Origin: JADGOV01 sp963814355
GTDB taxonomy: Bacteria; Actinomycetota; Actinomycetes; JADGOV01
Assembly (NCBI GenBank): GCA_963814355.1
Contig: CAWFCZ010000002.1
Coordinates: 124,001-188,000, forward strand
Length of the DNA: 64,000 nucleotides
Direction: 5' to 3'
A program made the translations under genes and the position numbers. The notes beneath the pieces are model-generated. The model was given only the letters and a program-made list of their open reading frames with translations, did not search any database and was not told the DNA's origin. Positions 1 to 8,076 of this stretch are shown here, in pieces; the stretch's first letter is position 1, and the number at the start of each line of letters is the position of its first letter.

Positions 1-386
1 CACAGGGTCTGGCCCGGCTGCACGACCAGACTGGACGTGCTCGCGGAGCTATGGGCCGCAGCCCCGATGGCCCGGCCCCACGAGAAGGCGACGAGCAGCA
101 ACGTCGCCAGCACCACGCCGACCACAACCCGTCCGCGGACGGTGAGTCGCAAACGGTGCGCCCGCTCGCGCCCACTGCCTGGCCCCGGGGAGCCGGCCGG
201 CTCCAGGGCCGGCGGCCTGCCGAGATGCACCGCCCCGACGCTGCGGCTCGGCGACGCCACGACTTCCCATCGGGCGCCGGCCGGGCGCCGCGGGCGCCGC
301 GGGCGCCGGGCGAACGGAGGTGTCACGCGCGGGCCGACGCCGGTCAGTTGTGGCTGACCGCCGCGGGAGCGCCGGGGCGGCGGCAT
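1..386 (-). CDS. LysM-domain membrane-anchored protein (3' part lies outside the window)
   Basis: The minus-strand frame from an ATG at 386 stays open to the window edge (128 codons seen). It has a basic, Pro/Arg-rich cytoplasmic N-terminus, one hydrophobic segment at about residues 87-104, then a Ser/Thr/Ala stretch leading into SLVVQPGQTLW, the typical opening of a LysM peptidoglycan-binding repeat. The predicted product is a type II membrane protein carrying a wall-binding module. In actinomycetes a LysM gene is often divergent from lexA with nrdR beyond it, which fits the position. No clear ribosome binding site precedes 386, so the start is uncertain. Codons at about 283-308 form a 9-nt repeat encoding Arg/Pro. 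Confidence 0.7.
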   Translation of the reverse strand, partial: MPPPRRSRGGQPQLTGVGPRVTPPFARRPRRPRRPAGARWEVVASPSRSVGAVHLGRPPALEPAGSPGPGSGRERAHRLRLTVRGRVVVGVVLATLLLVAFSWGRAIGAAAHSSASTSSLVVQPGQTL

Positions 387-545
387 CGGAAGGCACGGTC
401 GGGCGGGCGGGCCGTCGTACGACTCGCGGGTCCCTTCCTCGGGCGCTACGTCCAACCGACGACCAGGCCGTCCCGGGCCGGGCCCCTGGGACGTTGGGGG
501 CAACGTCGTCACCGTCATGGCGGTCTCCTCATCACTCGATGGTGC

Positions 546-561
546 TCGAACGTCTGTTCGA
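546..561. promoter_or_regulatory. SOS box 1 (LexA operator), perfect palindrome
   Basis: TCGAACGTCTGTTCGA matches the actinobacterial/Gram-positive LexA operator TCGAAC-N4-GTTCGA at all twelve conserved positions. It lies 150 bases upstream of lexA, between the two divergent genes, and could also control the LysM gene. Confidence 0.93.
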
Positions 562-602
562 GGAACGTTGTACCACGCGGCGACGACAGTAATCCGACAC
601 GT

Positions 603-618
603 TCGAACAGGTGTTTGA
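603..618. promoter_or_regulatory. SOS box 2 (LexA operator), one mismatch
   Basis: TCGAACAGGTGTTTGA differs from the consensus at one base (T for C in the right half). It overlaps the predicted lexA -35 element at 615-620, so LexA bound here should block its own transcription. Its centre is 57 bases from that of box 1. Confidence 0.88.
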
Positions 619-711
619 GTTTTGTCGGTGTTGCGGGCTACGGTTCGGGTCAACATCAACCAGCTCGCGGCCGGCACTCGCGGTCGAGTCCGCTGAACCG
701 GGAGGAGCGCC

Positions 712-1497
712 GTGACATCAGACCAGCCAGGTGGCCGTTCGACAGGTGGCCGTTCGACAGGTGGCCGCTCGACAGGTGGCCGCCGCGGCGCCCGCCGCGC
801 ACCCGAGGGCGGCGACTCCGCGGCGCGCGTGTCGCGCTTGCCCGACGGCCTGCCAGACGCGGCCGGACTGACCCCGCGCCAACGCCGGGTGCTTGAGGTG
901 ATCATGAACTCGGTCAGCCGCCGCGGGTATCCGCCCAGCATGCGGGAGATCGGCGAAGCCGTCGGCTTGACCAGCACGAGCAGCGTCGCCCACCAGCTGG
1001 CCGCGTTGCAACGGAAGGGCTTTCTCAAGCGCGACGCCAACCGGCCACGGGCGGTCGAGGTGGTGCAGTCCGCCGGCGGCCCCACCGGCTACGACGACAC
1101 AGCAGCGGGGGACCACGCGCCGGCGCCGGCCTACGTGCCGGTGGTCGGCCGGATCGCTGCCGGTGGACCGGTCCTCGCCGAGCAAGTCGTGGAGGACGTC
1201 TTCCCACTCCCCCGGCAGCTGGTCGGCGAGGGAGCACTGTTCCTGCTGCGGGTCACCGGCGACTCCATGATCGACGTGGCCATTACCGACGGGGACTGGG
1301 TGGTCGTTCGCCAGCAGGCCGTGGCGGACAACGGCGACATCGTGGCCGCCATGATCGATGGAGAGGCCACGGTCAAGACCTTCCAGCGGCGCGACGCTAC
1401 GGTGTCGCTCCTGCCGGCCAATCCGGCGTACCGTCCGATCAACGGTGCGGAAGCCACCATCCTGGGGAAAGTAACCGCGGTGCTTCGTCGGGTATGA
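712..1497 (+). CDS. lexA: LexA, SOS response repressor/autoprotease
   Basis: LexA represses DNA-damage genes and cleaves itself when bound to RecA filaments. The N-terminal winged helix begins near LTPRQRRVLEVI (residues 53-64). The probable Ala-Gly scissile bond is at 150-151 (GRIAAGG). The catalytic Ser185 lies in GDSMIDVAI and Lys222 in GEATVKTF. The GTG start is set by GGAGGAG four bases upstream. At 261 residues it is longer than a typical LexA because of an N-terminal extension of about 50 residues, including a GGRST pentapeptide repeat encoded by a 15-nt tandem repeat. Two SOS boxes upstream indicate autoregulation. Identification is firm; the function of the extension is unknown. Confidence 0.97.
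   Translation: MTSDQPGGRSTGGRSTGGRSTGGRRGARRAPEGGDSAARVSRLPDGLPDAAGLTPRQRRVLEVIMNSVSRRGYPPSMREIGEAVGLTSTSSVAHQLAALQRKGFLKRDANRPRAVEVVQSAGGPTGYDDTAAGDHAPAPAYVPVVGRIAAGGPVLAEQVVEDVFPLPRQLVGEGALFLLRVTGDSMIDVAITDGDWVVVRQQAVADNGDIVAAMIDGEATVKTFQRRDATVSLLPANPAYRPINGAEATILGKVTAVLRRV
728..783 (+). repeat. 15-nt tandem repeat inside lexA
   Basis: The unit CAGGTGGCCGTTCGA occurs at 728-742 and 743-757. A one-base variant is at 758-772 and a partial copy follows from 773. It is in frame and encodes repeated GGRST near the LexA N-terminus. Confidence 0.9.
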
Positions 1498-1595
1498 GCG
1501 CCAATCCTGCGCCGGCCGCCGCCAGGGGAGTATCGGGCCGCCCGTCGCGCATCGTCCGCGGACCGGCGACCTTCCTGACCGAGCCAGCGCCCATC

Positions 1596-2132
1596 TCAGT
1601 CGGCCGCCAGTTCCTCCATCAGCGTGCGGTACTGCTGCATGACCCGTCTCAGATCCTCCGTCGTGGCCTCCCGGCGCTCGTTCCGTTCATGGATGTCGTG
1701 CGCCGCGCGAAACCTCTCCAAGACATCGGAGTGCTCGGGCGCAAGGTCGACGGAGAGATCGCCGACCAGCTGGTCCCGATCCGAGGTCGGATACCCGCGC
1801 TCGGTCAGCACGTCGGTCACCAGCCGGTCCGCATCGCGTACCGCCACGTCGGGTCGGTCGACGAAGGCCGTTTGAATGGTGAGCCACCTGTCGCGGTAGC
1901 GCTCCTTGGCCTCGGGCGTCAGCGGAGCGACTCGGTAGGAGGCGCGATGCCGCTCGCGGGCCAACAAATCCGCCTCTGCCGCCCGGGTGCTGGCGCTTTC
2001 GGCAACGGTGCGGTCGTACTCCGGGCCGAACCGGGTCCGCAGGCCAGCGCGCCGGCGGCGCGCCGAGGCCGCCGCTCCCACAGCGACGGCCACCAGGACG
2101 AGCAGCAGTAGCACAATGATCGTAGCCTTCAT
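1596..2132 (-). CDS. Small membrane-anchored protein of unknown function
   Basis: 178 residues. A hydrophobic segment at about residues 4-24 (ATIIVLLLLVLVAVAVGAAA) is followed by an Arg-rich stop-transfer patch and a charged soluble domain with a motif around FGPEYDRTV. Proteins of this pattern are annotated as secreted or hypothetical in many actinomycetes. Topology is probably N-terminal anchor with the bulk cytoplasmic, judging by the Arg patch after the helix. It is convergent with lexA, and downstream of hflX with a 52-base gap, so it may be the last gene of the miaB-hflX transcript. I cannot assign a function. Confidence 0.75.
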   Translation of the reverse strand: MKATIIVLLLLVLVAVAVGAAASARRRRAGLRTRFGPEYDRTVAESASTRAAEADLLARERHRASYRVAPLTPEAKERYRDRWLTIQTAFVDRPDVAVRDADRLVTDVLTERGYPTSDRDQLVGDLSVDLAPEHSDVLERFRAAHDIHERNERREATTEDLRRVMQQYRTLMEELAAD

Positions 2133-2184
2133 TCACCGCACGCTATCGCTGGCTCGGCGAGGCGCCCCACTGCCGGGGGTGCGA

Positions 2185-3744
2185 CTAGCCGGTGCTGATC
2201 ACCACGTACGGGGCGAGCTCGGCGGCGAGCGCGGCCGGGACCCGGGCACTCAACCGGGTTCCCGCCGCAGTGTGCTCCTCGGCCGACAGATCGCCGTACT
2301 GGTGCAGCTTCGACACCAGATCGCCGCGGCCGTAGGGGAGCAGCACGGTAACCGGAATGTGTGGCCGTGGCAACGCGGCAGCCACCGAATCGGTGAGCGC
2401 CGCCAACCCGGAGCCGGTGCGCGCGCTAACCATGATCGCCGTGGGTTCACGGCGGGCCACCCGGGTCAGGGTCAGCGGGTCGGCGACATCGCACTTGTTG
2501 ACGACGACGATCTCCGGCACTCCGTCCGCCCCGATCTCTGCGAAGACTTCCCGGACGGCCGCCAACTGATTCTCCGGAAGGGCATCGGACCCGTCGACCA
2601 CGTGCAGGATGAGGTCCGCCTTGGCCACTTCCTCCAGCGTGGAGCGGAAAGCCTCCACCAGTTGGTGCGGGAGGTGGCGGACGAAACCGACCGTGTCGGT
2701 CAGGGTGTACGTCCGGCCATCCGGAGTCTGCGCCTGGCGGACGGTCGGGTCCAGGGTTGCGAACAACGCGTCCTGCACCAGGACGCCGGCCCCGGTCAGC
2801 CGGTTGAGCAGTGCGGACTTGCCGGCATTGGTGTACCCGGCGATGGCCACCGACGGAACGGCGTTGCGGGCCCGCTGGTGCCGCTTGGTCTCCCGTGCGG
2901 TGCCCATACCGGCGATCTCGTTGCGAAGTTTCGCCATCCGATTGCGGATGCGCCGCCGATCCGTTTCGATCTTCGTCTCGCCGGGACCGCGGGTGCCGAT
3001 GCCGGCGCCACCGGAGACCCGCCCGCCAGCCTGGCGGGACAGCGACTCACCCCAGCCGCGCAGCCGCGGCAGCATGTACGTCATCTGGGCCAGCTCCACC
3101 TGCGCCTTACCCTCACGGCTGGTCGCATGCTGAGCGAAGATGTCCAGGATCAGGGCGGTCCGGTCCACCACCTTGACCTTCACGACATCCTCGAGCTGGC
3201 GGAGTTGTCCCGGGGTCAGCTCGCCGTCGCAGATCACCGTGTCGGCGCCGGCAGCGGCAGCAAGATCGCGCAACTCGCGGGCCTTGCCCGAGCCGACATA
3301 GGTGGCCGGATCCGGCTTGTCGCGGCGCTGGATGGCGGCGTCGCAGACGACGGAGCCGGCCGTCTCCGCCAGCGCCGCCAACTCCGCCAGCGAGTGTTGG
3401 GCGTCGTCCGGGGTGCCATCGGTCCAGACTCCGATCAGGACCACCCGCTCCAGCCGCAGCTGGCGGTACTCCACCTCGGTGACGTCGGCGAGTTCGGTGG
3501 CCAGGCCGGGCACCCGACGCAGCGCTTGGCGATCGGCTACCAGCCCGGCAATCTCTTCAGCACGGCTGCCGGGCGCGGCGCTGCCGCGGGGCGCCCCGTC
3601 GAGCGCAGCGCCGTCGAGGGCAGCGCCGTCGAGGGCAGCGCCGTCGAGTGGAACCGTGTCCTGCCCTGTGGAGTCGTGCGGGTCACGCTCGGCGGCAGCC
3701 TCGACGGCAGCGGTGTCAGCGGCGGCGAACTCGGTCATCCTCAC
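2185..3744 (-). CDS. hflX: HflX, ribosome-associated GTPase
   Basis: HflX binds the 50S subunit and splits or rescues stalled ribosomes under stress. The 519-residue protein has the N-terminal HflX domain (about 95-300, with the Gly-rich GGRVSGGAGIGTRGPGE region) and then the G domain: P-loop GYTNAGKS at 303-310, DTVGF at 350-354 and NKCD at 416-419. The N-terminal 60 residues are an extra low-complexity tail including a LDGAA repeat. The start is GTG at 3744; ATG at 3738, two codons in, is an equally good choice. It follows dapF by 27 bases in the miaB-miaA-dapF-hflX cluster. Confidence 0.96.
   Translation of the reverse strand: MRMTEFAAADTAAVEAAAERDPHDSTGQDTVPLDGAALDGAALDGAALDGAPRGSAAPGSRAEEIAGLVADRQALRRVPGLATELADVTEVEYRQLRLERVVLIGVWTDGTPDDAQHSLAELAALAETAGSVVCDAAIQRRDKPDPATYVGSGKARELRDLAAAAGADTVICDGELTPGQLRQLEDVVKVKVVDRTALILDIFAQHATSREGKAQVELAQMTYMLPRLRGWGESLSRQAGGRVSGGAGIGTRGPGETKIETDRRRIRNRMAKLRNEIAGMGTARETKRHQRARNAVPSVAIAGYTNAGKSALLNRLTGAGVLVQDALFATLDPTVRQAQTPDGRTYTLTDTVGFVRHLPHQLVEAFRSTLEEVAKADLILHVVDGSDALPENQLAAVREVFAEIGADGVPEIVVVNKCDVADPLTLTRVARREPTAIMVSARTGSGLAALTDSVAAALPRPHIPVTVLLPYGRGDLVSKLHQYGDLSAEEHTAAGTRLSARVPAALAAELAPYVVISTG
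3593..3652 (-). repeat. 15-nt tandem repeat inside hflX
   Basis: Four consecutive 15-nt units occupy 3593-3607, 3608-3622, 3623-3637 and 3638-3652. The two central ones are identical (GCGCCGTCGAGGGCA on the plus strand) and the outer ones differ at a few bases. In frame they encode LDGAA repeats at about residues 33-52 of HflX. Confidence 0.9.
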
Positions 3745-3771
3745 GATCGTCGCACGGGTCGGACTCCCCCG

Positions 3772-4662
3772 TCATCTGATATTCCGCGGCCGCCGCTCGG
3801 CCACGACGGGGTGAGGGGTCGCGGCGGCGGCCCGGCCAGCCAGCCATTGCGGCCGGAGCACCCCTTCAGCCACGAGCACCGCCGGGCCGGTGAGCAGCAG
3901 GCGGTCCCCGGACCGGCTCACTCGAAGTTGGCCCCCCGGCAGTTCGACCACCCACTCCCGGCCCGGACCGGCCACCGTCGCCGCGGCGCAGGCTCCGGTG
4001 CCGCACGAGCGGGTCTCCCCCACTCCGCGCTCGATCACCCGCAGGCGCAGCCGGCCCGGTTCAATCACATTGACCAGTTCGACGTTGACCCCGGCCGGAT
4101 AAACGTCCACCGGAACGGCGAGTGGGGCGCTGAGGTCGAGATCGGCGACGGATTCCGCCAGGACGACAACGGCGTGCGGGTTGCCGAGGTGAACCTCGGC
4201 AGCCCGTCGGGACTTGCCCGCGACGGTAATAGGCACCTCTGGATCGCCCAGCGCGGCCACTCCCATGTCGACTGTGATCAGATCACCGGCGTGGTCGAGA
4301 CGGACCTCTCGGATGCCGTGCCGGGTGGCCAGCCGCAGCGGGCCGGGGCGGACCAGGCCGGCATCCAGGAGGTACCGGGCGAAGACCCGCGCCCCGTTGC
4401 CGCACATCTCCGCCAGGCTGCCGTCGGCATTGCGGTAATCCATGAACCACTCCGCGTCGCCGGCCTCGTCGGCCACGCCGGGGACCAGCGACGTCGGCAC
4501 GACGCGCAACACGCCGTCAGCTCCGAGACCGGCCCGCCGGTCGCAGATCGCCGCGACGGTCTGCGCGGACAACTCCAGGCCGGCAGTGAGGTCGGGAATG
4601 ACCACGAAGTCGTTCTCCGTACCGTGTCCCTTGACGAAGGGAACTCCGGAAAGGGACAGCAC
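3772..4662 (-). CDS. dapF: Diaminopimelate epimerase
   Basis: DapF converts LL- to meso-diaminopimelate, the direct precursor of lysine and of the peptidoglycan cross-bridge residue. The 296-residue protein begins with the typical FVKGHGTENDFV. The two catalytic cysteines are C87 in MCGNGARVFARY and C220 in SCGTGACAAA, the general acid/base pair of the cofactor-independent epimerases. The start is GTG at 4662. It lies 36 bases after miaA and 27 before hflX, so co-transcription is likely. dapA and dapB are elsewhere in this window. Confidence 0.97.
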   Translation of the reverse strand: MLSLSGVPFVKGHGTENDFVVIPDLTAGLELSAQTVAAICDRRAGLGADGVLRVVPTSLVPGVADEAGDAEWFMDYRNADGSLAEMCGNGARVFARYLLDAGLVRPGPLRLATRHGIREVRLDHAGDLITVDMGVAALGDPEVPITVAGKSRRAAEVHLGNPHAVVVLAESVADLDLSAPLAVPVDVYPAGVNVELVNVIEPGRLRLRVIERGVGETRSCGTGACAAATVAGPGREWVVELPGGQLRVSRSGDRLLLTGPAVLVAEGVLRPQWLAGRAAAATPHPVVAERRPRNIR

Positions 4663-4698
4663 CGAACCATGGTAGGGAATCCGGCCGGAGCGGTTAGG

Positions 4699-5625
4699 TC
4701 AACCGCGCTCCGGAGGCCGGTCGGGCCATATGGTCGCCCGGCGCACGGCGTCGAAGAGCGGCAGGGGCGGTTGCCACCGGATGCGCGGATCCCGGCCGAA
4801 CCACGAGCGTTGCCGGCGGGCGAAGCGCCGGGTGGCCCGGACCGTCTCCTGCTGCGCCTGCGGCTCGCTGAGGCGGCCGTCGAGCATGGCGAGCACCTGG
4901 GCGTACCCCAAAGCCCGGCTGGCGGTCGGACCGGTGCGCAGGCCGCTGCCGGCCAATTCGCGCACCTCCTCCACCAGACCTCGCCGCCACATGTCGCTCA
5001 CCCGGTCGGCGATCCGGCGACGAAGCGCGTCCGGGTCCATCGCCAAGCCCACATAGTGGACGGCGTACGCGCTGACGTAGGACGTCAGCTTCGCCGAGTA
5101 GGACCCGGTGAGTTCCACGACCTCCAGCGCGCGCACCACCCGCCTGCCGTTGCTGGGCAGGATGGCCGCGGCGGCGGCCGGATCCCGGCCGGCCAACCGG
5201 GCGTGCAAACGTGCCGGGCCTACCTCCTCCAATTCGGTCTCCAGCTGGGCGCGCAGCCCCGGGTCGGTGGCCGGAAAGTGGAGGTGGTCCAAGGCGGCTC
5301 GCAGGTACAGGCCGGAGCCGCCGACCACGATCGGGGTGACGCCGCGCGCCAGCAGGTCATCGAGGCAGACTCGGGCCAGGCGCTGGTACGTCGCGGCGCT
5401 GGCCGCCTCGCCGATCCCCCAGATGTCGAGCAGGTGGTGCGGCACGCCGCCGCGGCCCTCGGGCGGAAGCTTCGCGGTCCCGATGTCCATCCCCCGGTAC
5501 AGCTGCATCGAATCGGCGTTGATCACCTCACCGCCGAGTTCCTGCGCCAGCGCGATACCCAATTGGGATTTCCCAGCAGCTGTCGGGCCGACGACGGCGA
5601 CGACGCGGCCCGCTGCGACGGTCAT
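4699..5625 (-). CDS. miaA: tRNA dimethylallyltransferase MiaA
   Basis: MiaA adds a dimethylallyl group to N6 of A37 in tRNAs reading UNN codons. The 308-residue protein has the P-loop GPTAAGKS near the N-terminus, the NADSMQLYRGMDIGTAK segment and the DXXG-like GGSGLYLRAAL segment of the IPT family. The ATG at 5625 overlaps the miaB stop by four bases (ATGA), so the two are translationally coupled. MiaB then acts on the i6A37 made by MiaA, so the pair forms one modification pathway. Confidence 0.97.
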   Translation of the reverse strand: MTVAAGRVVAVVGPTAAGKSQLGIALAQELGGEVINADSMQLYRGMDIGTAKLPPEGRGGVPHHLLDIWGIGEAASAATYQRLARVCLDDLLARGVTPIVVGGSGLYLRAALDHLHFPATDPGLRAQLETELEEVGPARLHARLAGRDPAAAAAILPSNGRRVVRALEVVELTGSYSAKLTSYVSAYAVHYVGLAMDPDALRRRIADRVSDMWRRGLVEEVRELAGSGLRTGPTASRALGYAQVLAMLDGRLSEPQAQQETVRATRRFARRQRSWFGRDPRIRWQPPLPLFDAVRRATIWPDRPPERG

Positions 5626-7091
5626 GCCGGCCGGCCGGCCCCCGGAAGGCCGAGGAGAACGGGGCTCCGCCGGTTGACCCCGGCCGCCGCCTCGCTGTCC
5701 GGGACGGATTCGGCCCCCTGTCGAGCCGCCCAGGCGTCCCCACCTCGGGTCCGCCGGATCGCGATCGGCGCACCGTCGGCCACCAGGTGGTGCGGGGCGG
5801 CATAGGTCACCGTGGAGGTGAGCAGGTCCCCCGGTCGCGCTGCGGCCGAGGCCACATGCACAAGCCGCCCGTCTCGAGCCCGGCCGGACTGGCGTCGGGT
5901 GGCCCCGTCCTTGCGTCCCTCGCCCTCGGCGAGCAGGACCTCGACCTCACGACCGAGCAGCGCCCGGTTGCCTGCCAGGGCAGTGTCCGCCACCGCCGCG
6001 ACCAGCCTGTCGTACCGCTCGGCAACCACCGAGCTCGGCACCTGGCCTCCCATGGTGGCGGCCGGAGTGCCCGGCCGCGGGGAGTACTTGAACGTGAAGG
6101 CACCGGCGAAGCGGGCGGCCCGGACGACCTCCAGCGTGTCGGTGAAGTCGGCCTCGGTCTCACCGGGAAACCCCACGATGACGTCCGTGGTGATCGCCGC
6201 GTCCGGCATGGCGGCCCGCACCCGGTCCAGGATGGCGAGGTACCGGTCCCGCCGGTAGGAGCGGCGCATCGCCTTGAGCACGGCGTCGGAACCGGACTGC
6301 AGCGGCATGTGCAGCGACGGCATGACGGTCGGCGTAGCCGCCATCGCCTCGATCACGTCGTTGGAGAAGTCCCGCGGGTGTGGGCTGGTGAAGCGGACCC
6401 GCTCCAGGCCCTCTACCGCACCGACAGTCCGGAGCAGCGTGCCGAACGCCCGATGATCGCCGGACGCGCGACCGAAGGAGTTGACGTTCTGCCCGAGCAA
6501 GGTGACCTCCACCACGCCTTCGGCGACCAGCGCGGCCACCTCTCGTACGACGTCCGATGGCGGCCGATCCCGCTCCCGGCCGCGCAGCGCGGGGACGATG
6601 CAGAAGGTGCAGGTGTTGTCGCAGCCCACGCTGATCGACACCCAGGCCGAGTACGCCGAAAGCCGCCGGGCCGGAAGCGCGGACGGGAAGGTCTCCAGCG
6701 CCTCCATCAGTTCGACCTGCGACTGGGCTTCGATGCGGGCGCGTTCCAGCAGAACGGGCAGGGCGCCGATGTTGTGCGTACCGAACACCACATCGACCCA
6801 CGGTGCGCGCCTCGTGATCGTCGCTCGGTCCTTCTGTCCGAGGCAGCCGCCGACGGCGATCTGCATGCCCGGATGCTTCTGCTTGACCGGAAGCAGGTGA
6901 CCGAGGTTGCCATAGAGCCGGTTGTCGGCGTTCTCCCGCACGGCGCAGGTGTTGAACACCACGACGTCCGCGGACTGGCCAGGCGTCGCCCGCACATAAT
7001 GAGACGCCTCCAACACCCCCGCGAGGCGCTCGGAATCGTGCGTGTTCATCTGGCACCCGTAGGTGCGAATTTCGTAGCTGCGGGCGGTCAT
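5622..7091 (-). CDS. miaB: tRNA-2-methylthio-N6-dimethylallyladenosine synthase MiaB
   Basis: This radical-SAM methylthiotransferase converts i6A37 to ms2i6A37. With the start at the ATG at 7091 the protein opens SYEIRTYGCQMNTHDSERL, matching the family. An in-frame upstream start at 7157 would add 22 atypical residues. Cluster cysteines are C13, C49 and C83 (auxiliary 4Fe-4S) and C157, C161 and C164 (CDNTCTFC, radical-SAM cluster). A C-terminal TRAM-like region precedes an Arg/Ala-rich tail of about 45 residues not usual for the family. It is the first gene of the miaB-miaA-dapF-hflX cluster. Confidence 0.95.
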   Translation of the reverse strand: MTARSYEIRTYGCQMNTHDSERLAGVLEASHYVRATPGQSADVVVFNTCAVRENADNRLYGNLGHLLPVKQKHPGMQIAVGGCLGQKDRATITRRAPWVDVVFGTHNIGALPVLLERARIEAQSQVELMEALETFPSALPARRLSAYSAWVSISVGCDNTCTFCIVPALRGRERDRPPSDVVREVAALVAEGVVEVTLLGQNVNSFGRASGDHRAFGTLLRTVGAVEGLERVRFTSPHPRDFSNDVIEAMAATPTVMPSLHMPLQSGSDAVLKAMRRSYRRDRYLAILDRVRAAMPDAAITTDVIVGFPGETEADFTDTLEVVRAARFAGAFTFKYSPRPGTPAATMGGQVPSSVVAERYDRLVAAVADTALAGNRALLGREVEVLLAEGEGRKDGATRRQSGRARDGRLVHVASAAARPGDLLTSTVTYAAPHHLVADGAPIAIRRTRGGDAWAARQGAESVPDSEAAAGVNRRSPVLLGLPGAGRPA

Positions 7092-7303
7092 GGCGCTGCC
7101 CAGGTTAGCCGGGGTCGCGGTTTCGCGGGGCACTCGGGCACAGCGCGGCGGCCCCATGCAGCCGCCCGGCCGCGACGATCACCTGGCCGGCGGCCACGGA
7201 CCCGCGTCGCCAACATGGTGGCTCACCGTTAGGTCATTGGCCCACCAAATGCGGTAGACATGTCCGATACCTCGACGACCAGGCAGTGATCGGAGGTGCG
7301 GCC

Positions 7304-8047
7304 GTGCTCGGCGAGCCCCTGGTGGTTCTTGAAGGCGTCAACAAGCATTTTGCCGAGCATCACGCGCTCCGCGACATCGACCTGACGGTGGCCGCCGGCG
7401 AGGTCGTCGTCGTGATCGGCCCGTCCGGATCCGGCAAGTCGACGCTGTGCCGGACGATCAACCGCCTGGAGACCATTGATTCCGGGCGCATCACCGTGGA
7501 CGGCAGGCCGCAGCCGGCGGAGGGCCGGGAGCTGGCCCGGCTGCGGGCCGACGTGGGCATGGTCTTTCAGTCTTTCAACCTGTTCGCCCACAAGACCGTG
7601 CTGGACAACGTCACGCTAGGCCCGATCCGGGTTCGCCACACGTCCCGGTCCGAGGCGCAGCAGCGGGCCCGCGAGCTGCTCGCCCGGGTCGGTATCGCCG
7701 AGCAGGCCGGGAAGCTTCCGGCGCAACTCTCCGGCGGGCAGCAGCAACGGGTAGCCATCGCCCGGGCGCTCGCGATGGACCCCAAGGTGCTGCTCTTCGA
7801 CGAGCCGACCTCGGCGCTGGACCCGGAAATGATCAATGAGGTGCTCGACGTGATGCGGGATCTGGCGAGTAGCGGCATGACCATGCTGGTCGTCACCCAC
7901 GAGATGGGCTTCGCGAGGTCCGCGGCCAATCGTGTGATCTTCATGGATGCCGGGGCGATCGTCGAGGAGGCACCGCCCGAACAGTTCTTCGCGCACCCCG
8001 CCAGCGCCCGGGCTCGCGACTTCCTGTCCAAGATCCTCACCCACTAA
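7304..8047 (+). CDS. gluA: Glutamate-type ABC transporter ATP-binding protein
   Basis: This is the ATPase of a polar amino-acid importer. Walker A GPSGSGKST is at residues 39-47, followed by a Q-loop, the signature LSGGQQQR, Walker B LLFDEPTSALD and the switch His in VVTHEMGFA. GTG at 7304 is preferred because GGAGGT at 7292-7297 is correctly spaced; a GTG at 7286 would add six residues and leave that site inside the gene. The 247 residues match the usual length. It heads gluABCD and is divergent from miaB. Glutamate as substrate is inferred from operon similarity. Confidence 0.93.
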   Translation: MLGEPLVVLEGVNKHFAEHHALRDIDLTVAAGEVVVVIGPSGSGKSTLCRTINRLETIDSGRITVDGRPQPAEGRELARLRADVGMVFQSFNLFAHKTVLDNVTLGPIRVRHTSRSEAQQRARELLARVGIAEQAGKLPAQLSGGQQQRVAIARALAMDPKVLLFDEPTSALDPEMINEVLDVMRDLASSGMTMLVVTHEMGFARSAANRVIFMDAGAIVEEAPPEQFFAHPASARARDFLSKILTH

Positions 8048-8076
8048 GAAGCAGCCGTCAGCAGAGAGGACCTGCC

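Larger units (their letters stand above)
387..711. other. Divergent LysM-lexA intergenic region
   Basis: This 325-base stretch has no convincing gene. It holds two SOS operators (546-561 and 603-618) and a plausible lexA promoter: TTGAGT at 615-620, an 18-nt spacer, then TACGGT at 639-644. The -35 overlaps the second operator. The lexA ribosome binding site GGAGGAG is at 701-707. Confidence 0.6.

Noticed and set aside
728..783. SOS-like half-sites (GTTCGA) inside the lexA repeat
   Set aside because: The half-sites are in the same orientation and 15 bases apart, so they do not form the palindromic operator.
1987..5805. A 1272-codon open frame on the plus strand antisense to hflX-dapF-miaA
   Set aside because: It has no recognisable motif, lies opposite three firmly identified genes, and long antisense frames are expected at this GC content.
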